DNA from: Limisphaerales bacterium
GTDB lineage: Bacteria; Verrucomicrobiota; Verrucomicrobiia; Limisphaerales; AAA164-E04
Direction: 5' to 3'
NCBI GenBank assembly: GCA_024761205.1
Contig: JAMASS010000004.1
Span: 124,001 to 188,000, forward strand
DNA: 64,000 nucleotides
The notes under the pieces were generated by a model. The model was not told where the DNA came from and did no database searches. It saw only the letters and a program-made list of their open reading frames with translations. Shown here in pieces: positions 45,367 through 54,265 of this stretch. How positions within the stretch are numbered: the stretch's first letter is position 1; each line of letters begins with the position of its first letter. The translations under genes and the position numbers were made by a program.

Positions 45367-46260
45367 TCACGGAACGATCATCCGCAAAGTCTGCGGCAAG
45401 ACCTCAAAAGAACAAGGGAGTTTCCCCACCAGATCCCCTTCCAACTGGAAGGGCACCGCGCGGTCGCACCACAGCTCAAGCTTCGATCCCCGAAGCACTC
45501 GGACACCATCTTGTCGCGAAATCGTTTGGGTAAACAACCCCCAACCCCGCCAGACGAGATCTGCCCAATGAACACGCTCGAACACCACGGCGTGGAGTAG
45601 CCCGTCCGTCAAACTGGCTTTTGGAAAAATCTCAACCTTCCCGCCATAATAACGTCCGTTCCCAATCAGCACCATTTCACCCGTTAGACTTTCGGAGCCA
45701 TTGGACACGGTCAATTTCACCTGGGTCTCCACAATCGCCTTTAACCCCGCTTTAATGTAGGCGAAGGCCCCGAATCGCTTTTTCGATTCCCAATCTACTA
45801 GCTCAATAGCGCGAGAGTCCAGTCCGGCACCTCCCAGTTGACCGAAGTATCGTTGAACTCTTCGATCGTTTTCCTGAAACGAAGCCACCGCCAAATCTAC
45901 CGACCGCTCGTTGCCTCGCCGCAACACATCCAATGCGGCATCAAGGTCCAATGGCAATCCCAACTCCTTGGCAAACACGTTAACCGTTCCCAAGGGCAAG
46001 ATACCCAAACGGACCGATTCAAACGCCTTGGGATCGGCGCCCACTCCGTTCAGCACTTCATTGAACGTACCGTCGCCCCCAACCGCAACGACCGTATTGA
46101 AGCCTTGCCCAACGGCGATCCTCGCCAGATTGCGAGCGGATTCGGCGGACGTCGTCTCCCGCAGTTCCAGCTCGAGTCTGAGCGACTCCAACCGTTTCCG
46201 AAACTCCGCCGCCTTCTCACTGCGGGCCGCAGGATTAAACAACACGCAAGGCTTCATCAA
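45367..46260 (-). CDS. Diacylglycerol kinase / lipid kinase (YegS/DgkB family)
   Basis: 297 residues, soluble. The NAD/DAG-kinase fold begins KPCVLFNPAARSEKAAEFRK; the nucleotide motif is VVAVGGDGTFNEVLNGV (G-G-D-G-T), followed by LGILPLGTVNVFAKELGLP. The C-terminal beta-sandwich includes MVLIGNGRYYGGKVEIFPKA and SLTDGLLHAVVFERV, and ends with VPFQLEGDLVGKLPCSFEVL. Such enzymes phosphorylate diacylglycerol or related lipids with ATP at the inner membrane. Exact substrate unknown. It lies 12 bases downstream of the esterase gene on the same strand, so probably co-transcribed. Confidence 0.88.
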   Translation of the reverse strand: MMKPCVLFNPAARSEKAAEFRKRLESLRLELELRETTSAESARNLARIAVGQGFNTVVAVGGDGTFNEVLNGVGADPKAFESVRLGILPLGTVNVFAKELGLPLDLDAALDVLRRGNERSVDLAVASFQENDRRVQRYFGQLGGAGLDSRAIELVDWESKKRFGAFAYIKAGLKAIVETQVKLTVSNGSESLTGEMVLIGNGRYYGGKVEIFPKASLTDGLLHAVVFERVHWADLVWRGWGLFTQTISRQDGVRVLRGSKLELWCDRAVPFQLEGDLVGKLPCSFEVLPQTLRMIVP

Positions 46261-46272
46261 TCGAAACCCTCC

Positions 46273-47175
46273 TTAAGGGCCTTCAATGAACTCCATATCC
46301 TGCAACCAAGCAACAAAACTCACTTTCCACAATGCAGCCGACTCGCCTCGGCCATCGGCCAGATCAAATCCATGATTACCCTTCCCAAAAACGTGCAGTT
46401 CGGCAGCCACACCTTTCCCCAGCAGAATGCGGTAAAGATCAACACACTTGATCGCCGGGGTTATTCGGTCGGGGCCGCCATTCATGATAAAGGTCGGCGG
46501 AACATCCGCAGCCTGCTCAGCCACCACCTCGAATCCCTCCCACAACCACGGATAAAACAACCCCACAAAATTCGGTTGACCCACTCCCTTCAATCCATCG
46601 GACCAGTACTTTGAATCATAACCCGCCATAAACGCCAAATGGCCACCAGCAGAGAATCCGCCAATCCCAACCTTGTCCGGATCCAGATTCAACTCCGAGG
46701 CCCGATCGCGCAAAACAGCAATCGATTTCCGCGCATCCGCCACCACAGCCGGCAAGTAAGTATCCCATTCATATTGCCGCTCCTGCCCTTCCGCTCGGGA
46801 ATTAGTCCGGTATTTAAGCACCAAGGACGTGATCCCCCTCGCCGCCAACCACAAACCCAAATCATGACCCTCCCGATCCAGCCACACATCCACATACCCG
46901 CCGCCCGGGCAAATGACCAACCCCACTCCATTCGCCAGATTCTTCGGCGCCTGATGGATGACATACGTCGGCTCCGACACCTGGCTATAGACCCGATTCA
47001 ATCCGGAGGGTGAGGTTGCTGAAGGATTCCCCTCCCGGCACTTCTCGCCTTGGGGATAAACGATCGGATTTTCTTCCAAAGCCTCGCCCCAAAGTAACAC
47101 TTCCTTGGGAATTGACGCGCCTAGAACACTGCCGACCATCAACACAACGCCTGCCATAATCGCTCGTTGAATCAT
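46273..47175 (-). CDS. Alpha/beta-hydrolase esterase, secreted
   Basis: 300 residues with a signal peptide (MAGVVLMVGSVLGA). Alpha/beta-hydrolase of the BD-FAE/acetylxylan-esterase type: VGLVICPGGGYVDVWLDREG (oxyanion loop), the nucleophile elbow KVGIGGFSAGGHLAFMAGYD (G-F-S-A-G), FIMNGGPDRITPAIKCVDLY with the acid Asp, and HVFGKGNHGFDLADGR with the catalytic His. Related enzymes deacetylate xylan or other polysaccharides, or hydrolyse small esters. Exported. First gene of a pair with the lipid kinase. Confidence 0.88.
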   Translation of the reverse strand: MIQRAIMAGVVLMVGSVLGASIPKEVLLWGEALEENPIVYPQGEKCREGNPSATSPSGLNRVYSQVSEPTYVIHQAPKNLANGVGLVICPGGGYVDVWLDREGHDLGLWLAARGITSLVLKYRTNSRAEGQERQYEWDTYLPAVVADARKSIAVLRDRASELNLDPDKVGIGGFSAGGHLAFMAGYDSKYWSDGLKGVGQPNFVGLFYPWLWEGFEVVAEQAADVPPTFIMNGGPDRITPAIKCVDLYRILLGKGVAAELHVFGKGNHGFDLADGRGESAALWKVSFVAWLQDMEFIEGP

Positions 47176-47735
47176 GGAGACATTGTTGGTCTTCCGCCCC
47201 CACCGTCAAGCCAATCCCAAACCAGGTGTAGAAGACTCCCTCAAGCCACCGTCTCGCAACGCGAGACGGCATTTCGGATTCGAGCAAGGCATCCCGCGAC
47301 CGTGCTCTCCATCCTCTGCGGCCTAGCGAGGGCCGGCGGCTCGCGGCATGAGTCTCCCCTTGGTTCGAAGAATTCAGGGTGATTGTTCCGGCCGCTGCCC
47401 TCCCTCAAGCCGCCCTTGCCGATCCCAAATGTGGCTCCCTCGCCTCCAATCGCAAGGGCCAATGATGGAAATTAACAGCACTTCCTCAACAACGGTGAAA
47501 CCCGACGCTCCCGGCGGCAGCCCTTGCCGCGCTGGTTGGCATTGATTGGAGCGGTCAGGAGCCACGGGAGCCCGACGGCGGTGTTTTTGGCCTTGAGTTG
47601 AATTTCGAAGCGTCGCCTCAGAAGGGCAACCCAAAGCAGAAAAACAGAACCTAGCACAGCCTAAGTTTCCAGAAATTTATCCGGGCAGATGCTCTACTCG
47701 ACAGACCGGCTCAGGGTTTGTCCCACCTCGGTCGT
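47176..47735. other. Gene-free stretch with a perfect hairpin
   Basis: No coding frame stands out in 560 bases between the esterase start and the end of the type II secretion operon. CCGTCTCGC-AAC-GCGAGACGG (47249-47269) is a perfect 9-bp hairpin without a T-run. No clear terminator was found directly after the secretin gene. Confidence 0.5.
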
Positions 47736-48917
47736 CTACTTCTTCCCTCGGGGCTTCTTTTTGGTTCGGCGAGACGGATCCATGACCATTTCCGAGTTGT
47801 CGATATATTTCTCCAACGGTTCACCGGGCAGCACATTGGGAGTGAATTCCGTTTGGTCGGTTTCGTCACGAGTGAGGCGTTGGAGTTCGTCGGGCTGATT
47901 GACGACGTACGGGGTCAGGAAAATGAGGAGTTCGGTCTTGGTATCTTCCTTGATCTTGCGGCGGAACGCCCAGCCTAAGACGGGAATGTCGCCCAGCAGC
48001 GGCACTTTGCGGATGGACTCAGTTTTGTTGCGTTCCATCAGCCCGCCAATGACGACTGTTTGCCCGTTTCCGGTGACAACGACCGTTTCGGCCGATCTCT
48101 TAGCAATCACCGGCGCATTGACGTTGTCCGTAATCGGAATCGTCCGATCGGTAATGGTCGAAATCTCCGGGGCGACGATCATTTCCACCAGACCGTCCGA
48201 TGTGATGAACGGAGTCACACGGAGGATGATTCCCACGTCTTCGTATTCCAGCGTGTTGATCTGCTGTCCGGTGCTGCTGATCTGGGTATTGCGGACAAAG
48301 GGGACTTCTTGGCCGACGGTGATGATGGCTTCTTGATTGTTGCGAGCGAGAATGGACGGACGAGACAGCACCTCGAAATTGCCGGCTTCTGCCATCGCTC
48401 GCGCAGTGACCGAAAAGTCATTGTCGAGAATCCGATAAACCCCGCCCTGAAAAGGCAGTTCAAGGGACGTCTGATCTAGCAGTCCAAGGAGCGTCTGATC
48501 TGGCAGTTCAAGGAGCGTCTGATCTGGCACTCCAGAAATTCTCTGAGCTAGGTCGTCACTCTGACGGTAATTGATACTTTCAATGCCGACATCGAGCTCG
48601 TCACGATGGGTCACTTCAACGAAGACCACTTTGATCAAAACCTGCGGTTTTGGCTGATCGAGCTGCTTGATAATCTGATCGATGTGTGTGTTGGTTTCCT
48701 CATCCGTGATGATGATCAGGGAACGCGTCTCCGGATCGATCTCGATGAGAGCGTCGCCAAGCATTGTATTGTTGAAGTACTCACGCTGTCCGTTGGCCCC
48801 GGTATTCCTGCCGGTCCCGCCAAATCCCTGCCCTGTCATCGACATCGGTAAAATAAGAAGCGCGACAATGGTGAGGAGCGTTTCGCTAAATCGAAAATGT
48901 TCATGAAAGTACTGCAT
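47736..48917 (-). CDS. gspD: Type II secretion secretin, C-terminal (pore) protein
   Basis: 393 residues with its own signal-like start (ETLLTIVALLILPMSMTGQG). Residues about 55-95 are the second half of an N-type domain (DALIEIDPETRSLIIITDEE, IDQIIKQLDQPKPQVLIKVV). The secretin beta-barrel domain follows (about 160-350): FEVLSRPSILARNNQEAIIT, VGQEVPFVRNTQI, VVTGNGQTVVIGGL and the signature VPLLGDIPVLGWAFRRK. It forms the outer-membrane gate of the type II system. The basic C-terminus (RRTKKKPRGKK) is unusual. The gene is in the same frame as the upstream N-domain gene, 18 bases past its TGA, so the secretin is encoded in two parts. It lacks N0-N3. Confidence 0.88.
   Translation of the reverse strand: MQYFHEHFRFSETLLTIVALLILPMSMTGQGFGGTGRNTGANGQREYFNNTMLGDALIEIDPETRSLIIITDEETNTHIDQIIKQLDQPKPQVLIKVVFVEVTHRDELDVGIESINYRQSDDLAQRISGVPDQTLLELPDQTLLGLLDQTSLELPFQGGVYRILDNDFSVTARAMAEAGNFEVLSRPSILARNNQEAIITVGQEVPFVRNTQISSTGQQINTLEYEDVGIILRVTPFITSDGLVEMIVAPEISTITDRTIPITDNVNAPVIAKRSAETVVVTGNGQTVVIGGLMERNKTESIRKVPLLGDIPVLGWAFRRKIKEDTKTELLIFLTPYVVNQPDELQRLTRDETDQTEFTPNVLPGEPLEKYIDNSEMVMDPSRRTKKKPRGKK
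48454..48525 (-). repeat. Three tandem 24-bp units in the secretin gene
   Basis: GGCAGTTCAAGGAGCGTCTG-ATCT occurs three times with a few changes (48454-48477, 48478-48501, 48502-48525). It encodes DQTLLELP, DQTLLGLL and DQTSLELP, a leucine-rich insert between the last N-domain and the barrel domain. Confidence 0.9.
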
Positions 48918-48935
48918 CGGATCAAATGTTGGCGA

Positions 48936-50366
48936 TCATTGGGCGGCAGCGCCGCGGATGGGTTGCGCGTTCACGGTTCGGTTGTTGAGCGGATTGTTCT
49001 GCTGATTATTTTGACGTGAGATCGATCTGGCGGTGCCGTTGAGTCGGTCTTCAAACATGCCACGCAGAATCTCGGCCACGTTGTCCGCATCCGCGTGTTC
49101 GAGCGAGTAAACATAGACCTTTTGTTTCCGAGAATTGTCGTTGTCGAGCTGGTTGATCATTTGGCTGATTTGGGACATGAGGCCGCTGGATGCGCTGACG
49201 ATGACCGAGTTCGTACGCGGGTCGGCCACTGCGATGACCGTAGTTTGCTGCTGGAGACGCTGGCTGTCCTGATTATTTCCGCCACGTCTCCTGCCGTCAC
49301 TTCGGCCGAAGCGGAATGAGGGTTGATCCTCGTCATCTTGGTCCTCGAACAAGTTTTTGATGATCTGTGCCGTTTCCGTTGCATCGGCGTGTTCGAGGTG
49401 AAAGACGGCAATCTCGGTGATATCGTCTACGTTGCGATCAATCTGGTTCACAATTTCCTCAATCGTGGGCATAAATTCATCTGGAGCGGAAACGACGAGC
49501 GAGTTGGTTCGCTCGTCTGCCACGGCGACGACGTGAGAGGCTGCTTGGCGAGCTTCGCTGCTTCCGAGGGAACTCGACCCTCGACTGTCACCTCGACTGC
49601 TCCCTCGGTCGCCTCCGAAGCCAAACCGTCGACTCATGGCTTCACGGATTAAGGACGATGACCGTGATTGGCTGCTGCTGGCGGGTTGTTCGAAGATTTC
49701 CTTTACCACGTCGGCCAGCTCGGCGGCGTCCGCATATTCCAGGGGGAAAACGCGAATGGTTGAGATGCTGGAGATCGATGTGTCGAGCGCGGTGATGATC
49801 TCTGCAATTCGATGAATACTGGCTTGCCGATCTGTTAACACCAGAGCGTTGCTGCTTTGATTGGCCGTGAGAGTGGCCTCGTCAGGGAGCAGGGGTTGCA
49901 AATCTTCAATGAGTTGCGTGGCATCCGCATAGCGGACAGGTATGATTTGGGTGACCATTTGATCTGTGCTCGGGATCTCGGAGGGATTCGATCCCTTTTT
50001 TACCGGTAGGGTGTATTTGCGGGCGGCGTTTTGGGCAACAATCTTGAGAATTCGGCCGTTTCTGACGGCGGCGTAACCTTTGTCGGCCAATAGGGTATCC
50101 AGCAGGTCGACCGCTTCGTTGCTGGTGATCGGCTGGCTGCTCCAAGCGTTGATTTCACCGGACACTTCGGTTTCCAGGACGATGATGAAACCGGCGGCTT
50201 CGCTTAGATAGTCAAGGACGGTTTCGATAGGCACGCCGCGAAAGTTAAATTTCAAGGTGGCCTCATCAGCTTCCGTGCTGCGGGCTGCCGGCTTGATGGC
50301 GACGAAAGCGAGCAGGGTGACTAGTGCCAAGGCCGCTCCGAGTGGATGAGTCGTTCTGGTTTTCAT
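48936..50366 (-). CDS. gspD: Type II secretion secretin, N-domain (periplasmic ring) protein
   Basis: 476 residues with a signal peptide (GAALALVTLLAFVAI). Order: N0 (about 36-105: LKFNFRGVPIETVLDYLSEA); N1 (138-195: IIPVRYADATQLIEDLQPLL); N2 (200-313: FPLEYADAAELADVVKEIFE...DERTNSLVVSAPDEF) with a Ser/Gly/Arg-rich insert; N3 (317-413: FHLEHADATETAQIIKNLFE...DPRTNSVIVSAS); then only the first half of a further N-domain (VYVYSLEHADADNVAEILRG) and an Asn-rich tail. The missing half and the pore domain are in the next gene. It starts inside the gspC-like stop codon (ATGA overlap). Whether both halves assemble together is inference. Confidence 0.88.
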   Translation of the reverse strand: MKTRTTHPLGAALALVTLLAFVAIKPAARSTEADEATLKFNFRGVPIETVLDYLSEAAGFIIVLETEVSGEINAWSSQPITSNEAVDLLDTLLADKGYAAVRNGRILKIVAQNAARKYTLPVKKGSNPSEIPSTDQMVTQIIPVRYADATQLIEDLQPLLPDEATLTANQSSNALVLTDRQASIHRIAEIITALDTSISSISTIRVFPLEYADAAELADVVKEIFEQPASSSQSRSSSLIREAMSRRFGFGGDRGSSRGDSRGSSSLGSSEARQAASHVVAVADERTNSLVVSAPDEFMPTIEEIVNQIDRNVDDITEIAVFHLEHADATETAQIIKNLFEDQDDEDQPSFRFGRSDGRRRGGNNQDSQRLQQQTTVIAVADPRTNSVIVSASSGLMSQISQMINQLDNDNSRKQKVYVYSLEHADADNVAEILRGMFEDRLNGTARSISRQNNQQNNPLNNRTVNAQPIRGAAAQ

Positions 50367-51004
50367 TGATTAATCTCCTGTCTTCTGCGTTCCATCATCT
50401 TTCTCAAAATATCACTGGCTGAGCCGCTTAGGGGAGCGGGTTTTTCAGTGGCTTTCTGGCTATCGCTCGATCGGCTCAGTCCGCCGGAGACGGACGGCCT
50501 CCAATCGCCGCTCGCGTTCTTATCGAGTTTCCATTCGGTTTCTTTGGGTTGCCGGCTCATCTCCATCCCAATGGCAAACTCAAAGGATTCGCCGTCTTTT
50601 GCCAGCATGATGACCTTGTCGTCGATGGATTTGACGGTGTAGCCCGCGATGTCTTGTTCGACTTTTAAAACCGATCTAAATTCACGCTGCGTGCCGGTGA
50701 AGAAGGCATAGGCCTTGTCATCATCGTGCATGGTTCCAACCAAGGCGAAGCGGTCGGCTGGAAGCAAACTTTCTTGGTTGCGCTGTCGCTCGACGTCGAG
50801 ACGGGCACGGTCTTGGCGGTTAGCATCAAAGATGTTGTTGTCCAGAATCAGGGCAAAGTCCCCAAATTGGATGCCGGGGTGAGGTTGCGAGGTTGCCTTC
50901 TTGGTGATTTCTTCGTCAGCATGGTTGAGTAGAGGGCATGTCAGCCCAACGCTCAGTCCAACCAGCAGCCTGAACTGGAGGGTGAATTGTCTTACTTGAC
51001 TCAC
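50363..51004 (-). CDS. GspC/PilP-like periplasmic protein of the type II system
   Basis: 213 residues with a signal peptide or anchor (FRLLVGLSVGLTCPLL). The core reads FALILDNNIFDANRQDR, ADRFALVGTMHDDDKAYAFF and VEQDIAGYTVKSIDDKVIML, the HR-domain pattern of GspC (an INxFG-like start, then short beta strands). The C-terminal 60 residues are Ser/Arg-rich and unordered; I see no PDZ domain. By position between gspM and gspD it should connect the inner-membrane platform to the secretin. Overlaps both neighbours by 4 bases. Confidence 0.7.
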   Translation of the reverse strand: MSQVRQFTLQFRLLVGLSVGLTCPLLNHADEEITKKATSQPHPGIQFGDFALILDNNIFDANRQDRARLDVERQRNQESLLPADRFALVGTMHDDDKAYAFFTGTQREFRSVLKVEQDIAGYTVKSIDDKVIMLAKDGESFEFAIGMEMSRQPKETEWKLDKNASGDWRPSVSGGLSRSSDSQKATEKPAPLSGSASDILRKMMERRRQEINQ

Positions 51005-51534
51005 TGTGGCGCCTCCGTCAATTGAAGACCGCTGAATCGAAGGGCCAGCGTGAGTTTACCGCCTGCATCGTCGCGTGAACTGACCTCGATTTCTTCCGCA
51101 CGAATGGGGAGGGGATCGACCTCGAGTTCGTAGATGAACCGGCAGATGGCTTCAAGATCACCCGTGGCACTGGCACGGCAGTCGTATATCTTGTAGTTGT
51201 CGTCGTAATTGATCCATTGCGGTTTAAAGGAGGTGAAGGTGATCCGGCTGTCATTGCTCCAGCGATTGGCTGCTTTCACGACGGTATCCTCGGCAGACGA
51301 TGCACTCTTGGAGAGGGCGGTTCGTTGCATGTCTTGCCAGCGACGGGTGATGGTGGTTTCGCGATCAAGGAGGTTGCGTCCTTGATCGATGGCTTGTCGA
51401 AGCTCGGCAATTTGTGTCGAGCGTTCCGACCAAAGAGAGTCGAGCGGCCCCAAGATGAGCCTGTCCGCCGCCAGTATGCCGCCGGCACTGAGTGCGATGA
51501 TTAGGAGGAGTTTCTCACGGTTTTGTGGATTCAT
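51001..51534 (-). CDS. gspM: GspM/PilO-like inner-membrane assembly protein
   Basis: 177 residues from the ATG at 51534, which overlaps the gspL stop by 4 bases. One N-terminal membrane span (LLLIIALSAGGILAADRLIL), a coiled coil (STQIAELRQAIDQGRNLLDR) and a ferredoxin-like periplasmic domain (ITFTSFKPQWINYDD, ASATGDLEAICRFIYELEVD, GGKLTLALRFSGLQL). Its PilO/GspM fold pairs with GspL. An alternative start at 51555 is rejected because the overlap pattern of the operon favours 51534. Confidence 0.75.
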   Translation of the reverse strand: MNPQNREKLLLIIALSAGGILAADRLILGPLDSLWSERSTQIAELRQAIDQGRNLLDRETTITRRWQDMQRTALSKSASSAEDTVVKAANRWSNDSRITFTSFKPQWINYDDNYKIYDCRASATGDLEAICRFIYELEVDPLPIRAEEIEVSSRDDAGGKLTLALRFSGLQLTEAPQ

Positions 51535-52925
51535 CGGCGACCTCCAGGATTCCACACGAATTTGAAGGCGAATTGGACGGGCGCTTCCCCGTGGCTTTGT
51601 TGGAGCGTAACGTCGCTGATATCTTCTATGGCCCGGAGCCTATCGGTGACGGCGATGAGGTCTTGGTAGTTTCTTGCCGATCCGGAACAGAAGACGGTGT
51701 TGTTCTCCTTGATCTCGAATGATTTGGCCCAGATCGATCCCTCCTTCGGAAATGCCGCCGCGAGTTGTTTGGCGATCTGAAGACTCTGCGCTGAGTTATC
51801 ATACCAGGGGCGAAACTGACGAATCTTATTTTGCAGGGTCTCGAGCTCGGTCACTTTGTCCGCCATTCCATTCCATTCACGCTCTAGTGACTTGAGTTGA
51901 TAGCCCTGAAAGTAGAAGATGGCCGCCGTAAGGACCGTGAGAGACCCCACAGAGGCGCTAATCCAAGCATTTCGTCGGGAGGACACGCGTTCAGCGAAGA
52001 TCTGCAGCTGAGTTTTTTTGGGAGGGAGAAATTCCAGCGTCGATTTCTGGTCGCGTAGAAAATTGGTAACCGCCGCATCAAGCGCGGTGTGGTCGCCAGA
52101 GCGGAGTTCCGTCCTGAACCCTAGCTGCTTCAGTTCCCCCTCCAATGGTTTCATCACATCTCCCGAAAGGTGGGGCTGATGGCAGATCGTGGCGGTGGAG
52201 AGATTCTTGCGGAGCTGGTTCGGAAGTTGTCCCAACGTGATCTTGATCTCCCGTGTCAGAACGTCACAATCCAGGCTGGGATAGTTTTCCCCCGGCTCAA
52301 AGACTTCGTCGAGCGATCGGATGACCGAGAACCCGTTGCCGCAGCGAACGCTAAGACCAACGTGATCCTGCTGCACGTCCAAGAGTAGATGAGGGGTGCT
52401 TGATTGGGTATCTCGATGGCAACTCTCCGGCAGACTCAGCGTGAGGCTAAGCGGGCGCAATCCAGCGTGTTGCAGAATCTGTTGAATTCGAATGACGTAG
52501 GTCTTGGGAACCGCAGCCAACATGGCATGGCGGGAGGGACCAGAAGTTGTGTAGGCCACGGATGCGAGATTCAAGTCCTCAAGGGCAAAGGGAAATTCAG
52601 CCTCTGCCTGAATCTCAAGATAGCTCTGGAGGTCGTCATCCGAGAGGTCGGGAATATCGACCGAGGCTGCCATAGCCAGATTCGAAGGGAGGCAAATGAG
52701 ACAACGACTTTCACGAATCTCATGTTGATCCAGAAAGCTTCGAATCTCTTGTGCCACCAGCTCGGGATCATTGGTCAAAGTATCCCGGGAGAGTGTGATG
52801 CTCGCTCTGGGGCCGATACGGAGCTCCCCGTTTCGCCTCGAGACGGCGGCAGTGAGCCGACGTCCATAGAGCGCGAGGCCAAGCAGCGATTGAATAGGTT
52901 TGGGCTTCAGCGGGTTCAAAATCAT
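51531..52925 (-). CDS. gspL: GspL/PilM-N-like protein of the type II system
   Basis: 464 residues from the ATG at 52925. The cytosolic part is an actin-like PilM/GspL domain (LGLALYGRRLTAAVSRRNGE; CLICLPSNLAMAASVDIPDL; ALAVP-like MLAAVPKTYVIRIQQILQHA). One membrane span lies near 330-350 (WISASVGSLTVLTAAIFYFQ), then a PilN-like coiled coil (LKSLEREWNGMADKVTELET) and a small periplasmic domain. So it behaves as a PilM-PilN fusion, as GspL does. It would recruit GspE to the inner membrane. Four-base overlaps with gspK and gspM. Confidence 0.82.
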   Translation of the reverse strand: MILNPLKPKPIQSLLGLALYGRRLTAAVSRRNGELRIGPRASITLSRDTLTNDPELVAQEIRSFLDQHEIRESRCLICLPSNLAMAASVDIPDLSDDDLQSYLEIQAEAEFPFALEDLNLASVAYTTSGPSRHAMLAAVPKTYVIRIQQILQHAGLRPLSLTLSLPESCHRDTQSSTPHLLLDVQQDHVGLSVRCGNGFSVIRSLDEVFEPGENYPSLDCDVLTREIKITLGQLPNQLRKNLSTATICHQPHLSGDVMKPLEGELKQLGFRTELRSGDHTALDAAVTNFLRDQKSTLEFLPPKKTQLQIFAERVSSRRNAWISASVGSLTVLTAAIFYFQGYQLKSLEREWNGMADKVTELETLQNKIRQFRPWYDNSAQSLQIAKQLAAAFPKEGSIWAKSFEIKENNTVFCSGSARNYQDLIAVTDRLRAIEDISDVTLQQSHGEAPVQFAFKFVWNPGGRR

Positions 52926-54265
52926 TGCATGGGGTTTTGTTTCCGTTCTGCAAGCTGCAAGCGCGTCTGTTCGCCCAACGCCCAACCGGCTCGTGGGAGG
53001 TCTCGTCGGGACACCACTTTGACCGAGTCGAGGGTATCAATGACAAACTGCGTTCTTCGATACCCCTTGCCTCCTCGTCCGACAGCGGCAATGTCAATGA
53101 GGTATTGAGAAGTCGAGCCAGTGAGATAAGGGCCCGCCTCGGTGGTCGCGTCTTCGTCCAGGATCTCGTGGATCCAGGTCACGGTTGACGTTCCGGGCTC
53201 ATTGGATTGGCGCTGGGCGACAACGTTCGCGGCATTCTCGGGACCGATCCCGGGCACGCAGGCCAGCACCGCTTCACTCGCAGTGTTGACATTAATCAGA
53301 GCCTTCGGTCCGTCTTCGCTGTTGACGGCGAGCCGTCTTTCGATTTGGGCGAATTCCCCCATCGTCATGCCGGAAAATTGGAAGTATTCGAGGACGCTTT
53401 GATAGGTGGCGTTGTTCCCTGGCGTTCTGATCTCGTTAGCACGTTCTTCGCCGAAGGTTTCTTCTAGTAGGGCGGATAGCTGGTTGTCTTCATCGTTGTT
53501 GAGGTCGATGACTTGGGACTCTTCGCTGCCGGTTATCGGATTCTGAGTGTGAACTGTCACGTATTCCAGGATGCCCAAATCCAGCCGTCCGTCCTGATTG
53601 TCAGGAGGATATGAGGTCTCACCGTCGTTTTCATTGGGATCGAGCACGCCGTTTTGATTGATGTCTTCACCGAATAGGTAAATGGGCTCCGCTCCAGCGA
53701 GCATGTGGAGTTCGTCGATGGAATCAAAGGGCGCGTTCTTAGCTTCGTAGGGCGGATTGCGTTGCAAGTAAGTGGTGGATTCCGCACCGTTTTCGCTGGA
53801 GTCTTCATCCTCATCTCGCCAATCGAGAATCGAGCCGACCAGATGCGGCGTCATGAACGGGAGGGCTTCGAGCATTTCCTGGGTAGCGGTATTGAGGTTG
53901 AGCTTGGCGGCTTCATCCTGGATACCAAAAAAGGGATGGGTGGAACTCAGATAATTGTGCTCGCGTCCAATGAACCAAAAATAAGCTTCTCCCACGGGGA
54001 CTGGCCCTGACTGATAGGGTTCGAGAGCCGGGATGGAACCGGGCACTTCCAAATTCTCAATGAGGTAAATGGCGTAGCGGAGGCCGGCCTCGATGGCTTG
54101 TTCGGCTTGCCATCCAGCGGCGAGGTTTTCAGCCGCGCGAAAATCGAGCATCGCCGAATGTCCGAAGAGCAAGGCGATCGTGACCAGCCCCAAGGCAACC
54201 CAAAGGACGATGATGAGCACCGAACCCCGGTTTCGGGAACGACGATGTGGCGCACGCAATTTCAT
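52922..54265 (-). CDS. gspK: GspK minor pseudopilin
   Basis: 447 residues, longer than usual GspK (about 320). Prepilin-like start RNRG|SVLIIVLWVALGLVTIALL, with cleavage after Gly14 and, as normal for GspK, no Glu at +5. The body has KLNLNTATQEMLEALPFMTP and a second HhH-like block INVNTASEAVLACVPGIGPE, typical of GspK. A 40-residue insert near 205-240 contains DINQNGVLDPNE and DNQDGRLDLG, matching EF-hand calcium loops. GspK caps the pseudopilus with GspI and GspJ. Four-base overlaps with gspJ and gspL. Confidence 0.88.
   Translation of the reverse strand: MKLRAPHRRSRNRGSVLIIVLWVALGLVTIALLFGHSAMLDFRAAENLAAGWQAEQAIEAGLRYAIYLIENLEVPGSIPALEPYQSGPVPVGEAYFWFIGREHNYLSSTHPFFGIQDEAAKLNLNTATQEMLEALPFMTPHLVGSILDWRDEDEDSSENGAESTTYLQRNPPYEAKNAPFDSIDELHMLAGAEPIYLFGEDINQNGVLDPNENDGETSYPPDNQDGRLDLGILEYVTVHTQNPITGSEESQVIDLNNDEDNQLSALLEETFGEERANEIRTPGNNATYQSVLEYFQFSGMTMGEFAQIERRLAVNSEDGPKALINVNTASEAVLACVPGIGPENAANVVAQRQSNEPGTSTVTWIHEILDEDATTEAGPYLTGSTSQYLIDIAAVGRGGKGYRRTQFVIDTLDSVKVVSRRDLPRAGWALGEQTRLQLAERKQNPMQ

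Noticed and set aside
47249-47269. Terminator of the type II secretion operon
   Set aside because: It is a perfect hairpin but has no T-run on the minus strand and lies almost 470 bases beyond the last gene.
48936-48938. Selenocysteine at the TGA between the two secretin genes
   Set aside because: The next codons lead to a hydrophobic signal-like segment, and no selenocysteine-using secretin is known to me; no obvious SECIS-like hairpin follows directly.
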